From an uncultured Chromatiaceae bacterium (lineage in GTDB: Bacteria > Pseudomonadota > Gammaproteobacteria > Enterobacterales > Alteromonadaceae): a stretch of 64,000 nucleotides of DNA. Where the stretch lies: positions 1 through 64,000 of the forward strand of contig CALJUX010000022.1 of the NCBI GenBank assembly GCA_937978655.1, given 5' to 3'. The notes below the pieces were generated by a model. That model searched no databases, was not told the origin of the DNA, and was given only the letters and a program-made list of their open reading frames with translations. A program made the translations under genes and the position numbers. Below, in pieces: positions 62,342-64,000 of the stretch. Position 1 is the stretch's first letter. Every line of letters starts with the position of its first letter.

Positions 62342-63145
62342 ATGATTGAGATCCGCCAGCTGGCCAAAGCATTTGCGCTGGAAAAAGGCCAAAAGCTCAG
62401 CGAAGCCGAATTGCAGGACGTCCGCTACACCGGACGCAGTTTTTGTTCGGTCCGCGATGTCAGCTTCAGCTGCGCCCGCGGCGAAGTGCTGGGTTTGTTG
62501 GGCCCCAATGGTGCCGGCAAAACCACCACGTTGCGGATGTTGTCGACGGCACTTAAACCTGATGCCGGCTCGATTTTGCTTGGCAATGCAGACGTGCTGC
62601 AAGACCCGCTGCTGGCCCGGCGCAAAATCGGCTTTTTATCCAGCAGCACCGGCTTATATGGCCGGCTGACCGCTTTTGAAAATGTGGCTTATTTTGCGCG
62701 TCTGCATGGCATGAGCGAAGTGGCCTTGCGCGAGCGTATTGACGAACTCTTCACCATGCTGGATATGCACAGTTTTGCCAGTCGCCGTGCCGAGCTGATG
62801 TCATCCGGCATGAAACAAAAAACCGCTATTGCCCGCGCGGTGGTGCATTCACCGGCGTTGGTAGTACTGGATGAGCCAACCACTGGTCTTGATATCATGA
62901 CCACACAAACGGTGCTGGATTTTATTCGTGGCCTCAAAGCGGCCGGCACGCCGGTGATTTTTTCCACCCATCACCTCGATGAAGTCAGCAGCCTGTGTGA
63001 CCGGGTGGTGGTGATTAATCAGGGGATTAGTGCCTTTGACGACAGCCTGAGCGCTTTTGCCAGCCTCAGCAGCAAAGGCGATTTACGCGAAGCATTTATG
63101 GCGGTGATCAAAGGGGAGGCGGTGTCATGTGGCAAGTCTATGTAA
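62342..63145 (+). CDS. ABC transporter ATP-binding protein, NatA-like
   Basis: ATPase subunit of 267 residues. Walker A GPNGAGKT is at 54-61, the Q-loop is near SSSTGLYGRLTAFENVAYFA, the signature is the variant MSSGMKQKTAIARA instead of LSGGQ, and Walker B is LVVLDEPTTGLD. The SSGM signature is usual in the NatA sodium-exporter branch. AAGGA nine bases upstream supports the ATG at 62342. The permease gene starts 19 bases before its stop. Confidence 0.9.
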   Translation: MIEIRQLAKAFALEKGQKLSEAELQDVRYTGRSFCSVRDVSFSCARGEVLGLLGPNGAGKTTTLRMLSTALKPDAGSILLGNADVLQDPLLARRKIGFLSSSTGLYGRLTAFENVAYFARLHGMSEVALRERIDELFTMLDMHSFASRRAELMSSGMKQKTAIARAVVHSPALVVLDEPTTGLDIMTTQTVLDFIRGLKAAGTPVIFSTHHLDEVSSLCDRVVVINQGISAFDDSLSAFASLSSKGDLREAFMAVIKGEAVSCGKSM

Positions 63146-64000
63146 AAGAGCTGCTGGAACTGAGCCGCGACCGCAAAACGCTGATGTTTGTGATTTTGTT
63201 GCCCGTGCTGATTTTCCCGGTAATTTTTGGTCTGATGGGGCTGGTGGCAGCCAATGTCACGGCCAATAAACAGGCGGAAGAACATCGTTATGTCATTATT
63301 CATGCCGAACGCGCACCGGCATTTGCCGAGAAGCTGTTTTATCACAAAAATTTTAAGCAGGTCAGTACTGAGCTGACAGACCCGGAAGCGCTGCGCCAGG
63401 CGGTGCGCGATGGCAAGTTTGATCTGGCGGTGCTGATCCCGGCAGACTTTGACGCCAGCATGCCGACGTTGGTGCAAAGCCAGTGGACAGTGATTTATAA
63501 CACTGCGCCGATGCTGGATTTGATTGGCAATTATTTGAAAGATCTGGTGAAAGACTACAGCCGGCAGTTGCAACAGGCGCGACTCGAAGCCGTGGGCATC
63601 ACTGGCAGCCAGGTTGATGCAGTGCTGGAACCGGTCAAAATGAATAAAATATCCAGCGCCGAAAACCGCGAGGACCTCGGTGAAAAACTCGGTGGCTGGA
63701 TAGCCTATTTGCTGGTGCCGCTGTGTTTTATGGGCTGTTCTTATCCGGCCATTGATATCGGCGCTGGCGAGAAAGAACGCGGTACTTTAGAAACCTTGTT
63801 AATTTGCCCAATCAGCCGGACCAGTCTGGTGCTGGGCAAATTTATCACGGTGCTGACCACCGGCCTTGCCACCGCGCTTATCACCGTATTGAGTTTTGGC
63901 GGCTGGGGCTATCTGATTGGCTCACTGGCTGGCGTGGATGTGATAGCCAAAGCGATGTCTGCTTTGGGCTTCACCGATTTGTTGTTGATTCTGGCCATGC
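63127..64000 (+). CDS. ABC transporter permease, NatB-like (partial, runs off the window)
   Basis: The frame opens MWQVYVKELLELSRDRKTLM at 63127 and stays open to the window end, giving 291 codons. A membrane helix (about 20-42) is followed by a large extracytoplasmic region (about 45-195) and further helices from about 195, with the cytoplasmic block GAGEKERGTLETLLICPISR that is typical of ABC-2/NatB permeases. It overlaps the ATPase gene by 19 bases. The export substrate is unknown; sodium is only the family precedent. Confidence 0.88.
   Translation, partial: MWQVYVKELLELSRDRKTLMFVILLPVLIFPVIFGLMGLVAANVTANKQAEEHRYVIIHAERAPAFAEKLFYHKNFKQVSTELTDPEALRQAVRDGKFDLAVLIPADFDASMPTLVQSQWTVIYNTAPMLDLIGNYLKDLVKDYSRQLQQARLEAVGITGSQVDAVLEPVKMNKISSAENREDLGEKLGGWIAYLLVPLCFMGCSYPAIDIGAGEKERGTLETLLICPISRTSLVLGKFITVLTTGLATALITVLSFGGWGYLIGSLAGVDVIAKAMSALGFTDLLLILAM

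Noticed and set aside
63019..63573. Minus-strand frame of 184 codons across the NatA/NatB junction
   Set aside because: Both plus-strand genes have clear ABC motifs there; the antisense frame has no binding site or recognisable domain.
1..64000. tRNA, rRNA, CRISPR arrays, insertion sequences or prophage
   Set aside because: I looked for cloverleaf ends, spaced direct repeats, transposase or integrase motifs and found none. A tRNAscan-SE or ISfinder run would be needed to exclude them fully.

Overview
The window is about 64 kb of ordinary, densely coding gammaproteobacterial chromosome with no rRNA, tRNA, phage, transposon or CRISPR signal that I can see. Gene content and order (fadIJ, sixA, smrB, prmB, aroC; hdfR/maoP; dsbB/fadR; pabB-nudL-sdaA), together with a rhombosortase, VF530 and DUF3025 proteins, a FadR-type regulator and several secreted S9 peptidases, point to an Alteromonadales/Chromatiaceae-like aquatic heterotroph such as Rheinheimera or Alishewanella. 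The genus is an inference from style, not a match I could run. The first 49 bases are Illumina adapter, so the left edge is a contaminated contig end.

Layout. 28-6853 (minus): a Bat/MoxR aerotolerance-type operon (MoxR ATPase, DUF58, DUF4381, two VWA membrane proteins, BatD truncated by the contig end). 7070-10506 (plus): fadI-fadJ beta-oxidation operon with PsrA-like and FadR-like palindromes in front. 10589-14561: a small membrane protein, the divergent hdfR/maoP pair, a 52-residue membrane peptide and a PAS-GGDEF-EAL protein. 14617-25630: pitrilysin, sixA, smrB/prmB, aroC, an MFS transporter, a coniferyl-type aldehyde dehydrogenase, an ATP-NAD kinase family protein, yfcL and fklB. 25748-27181: dsbB and fadR. 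27437-29686: a striking single-chain fusion of cysteine desulfurase, persulfide-dioxygenase-like metallo-beta-lactamase fold and rhodanese. 29752-31870: an ECF sigma/ChrR pair divergent from an azoreductase. 32036-40417: S9 peptidase, mviM-like oxidoreductase, two back-to-back RluA-type synthases, rhombosortase, gamma-glutamyltransferase, enoyl-CoA hydratase. 40469-46974: lipoprotein, cysK, a second MoxR/VWA module followed by an RDD protein, a stand-alone ketoacyl synthase III and a small CBM48 protein. 47298-54651: sdaA, nudL, pabB, class I fumarase and a second S9 peptidase. 54839-61308: chemotaxis receptor, MmcQ/YjbR and VF530 proteins, a large secreted protein and asnB. 61474-64000: DUF3025 protein and a NatAB-like ABC exporter cut off by the window end.

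The most connected theme is fatty acid control. fadI, fadJ, fadR, an enoyl-CoA hydratase and a KAS III of the size and motif set of Pseudomonas PA3286 lie in the window, and FadR-like sequences can be read in front of fadI, fadR and, more weakly, the KAS III gene. The second theme is sulfur handling: cysK makes cysteine, while the tripartite fusion could take sulfur from cysteine, carry it as persulfide and oxidise it. The third is paired MoxR/VWA chaperone-like modules, present twice in unrelated forms.
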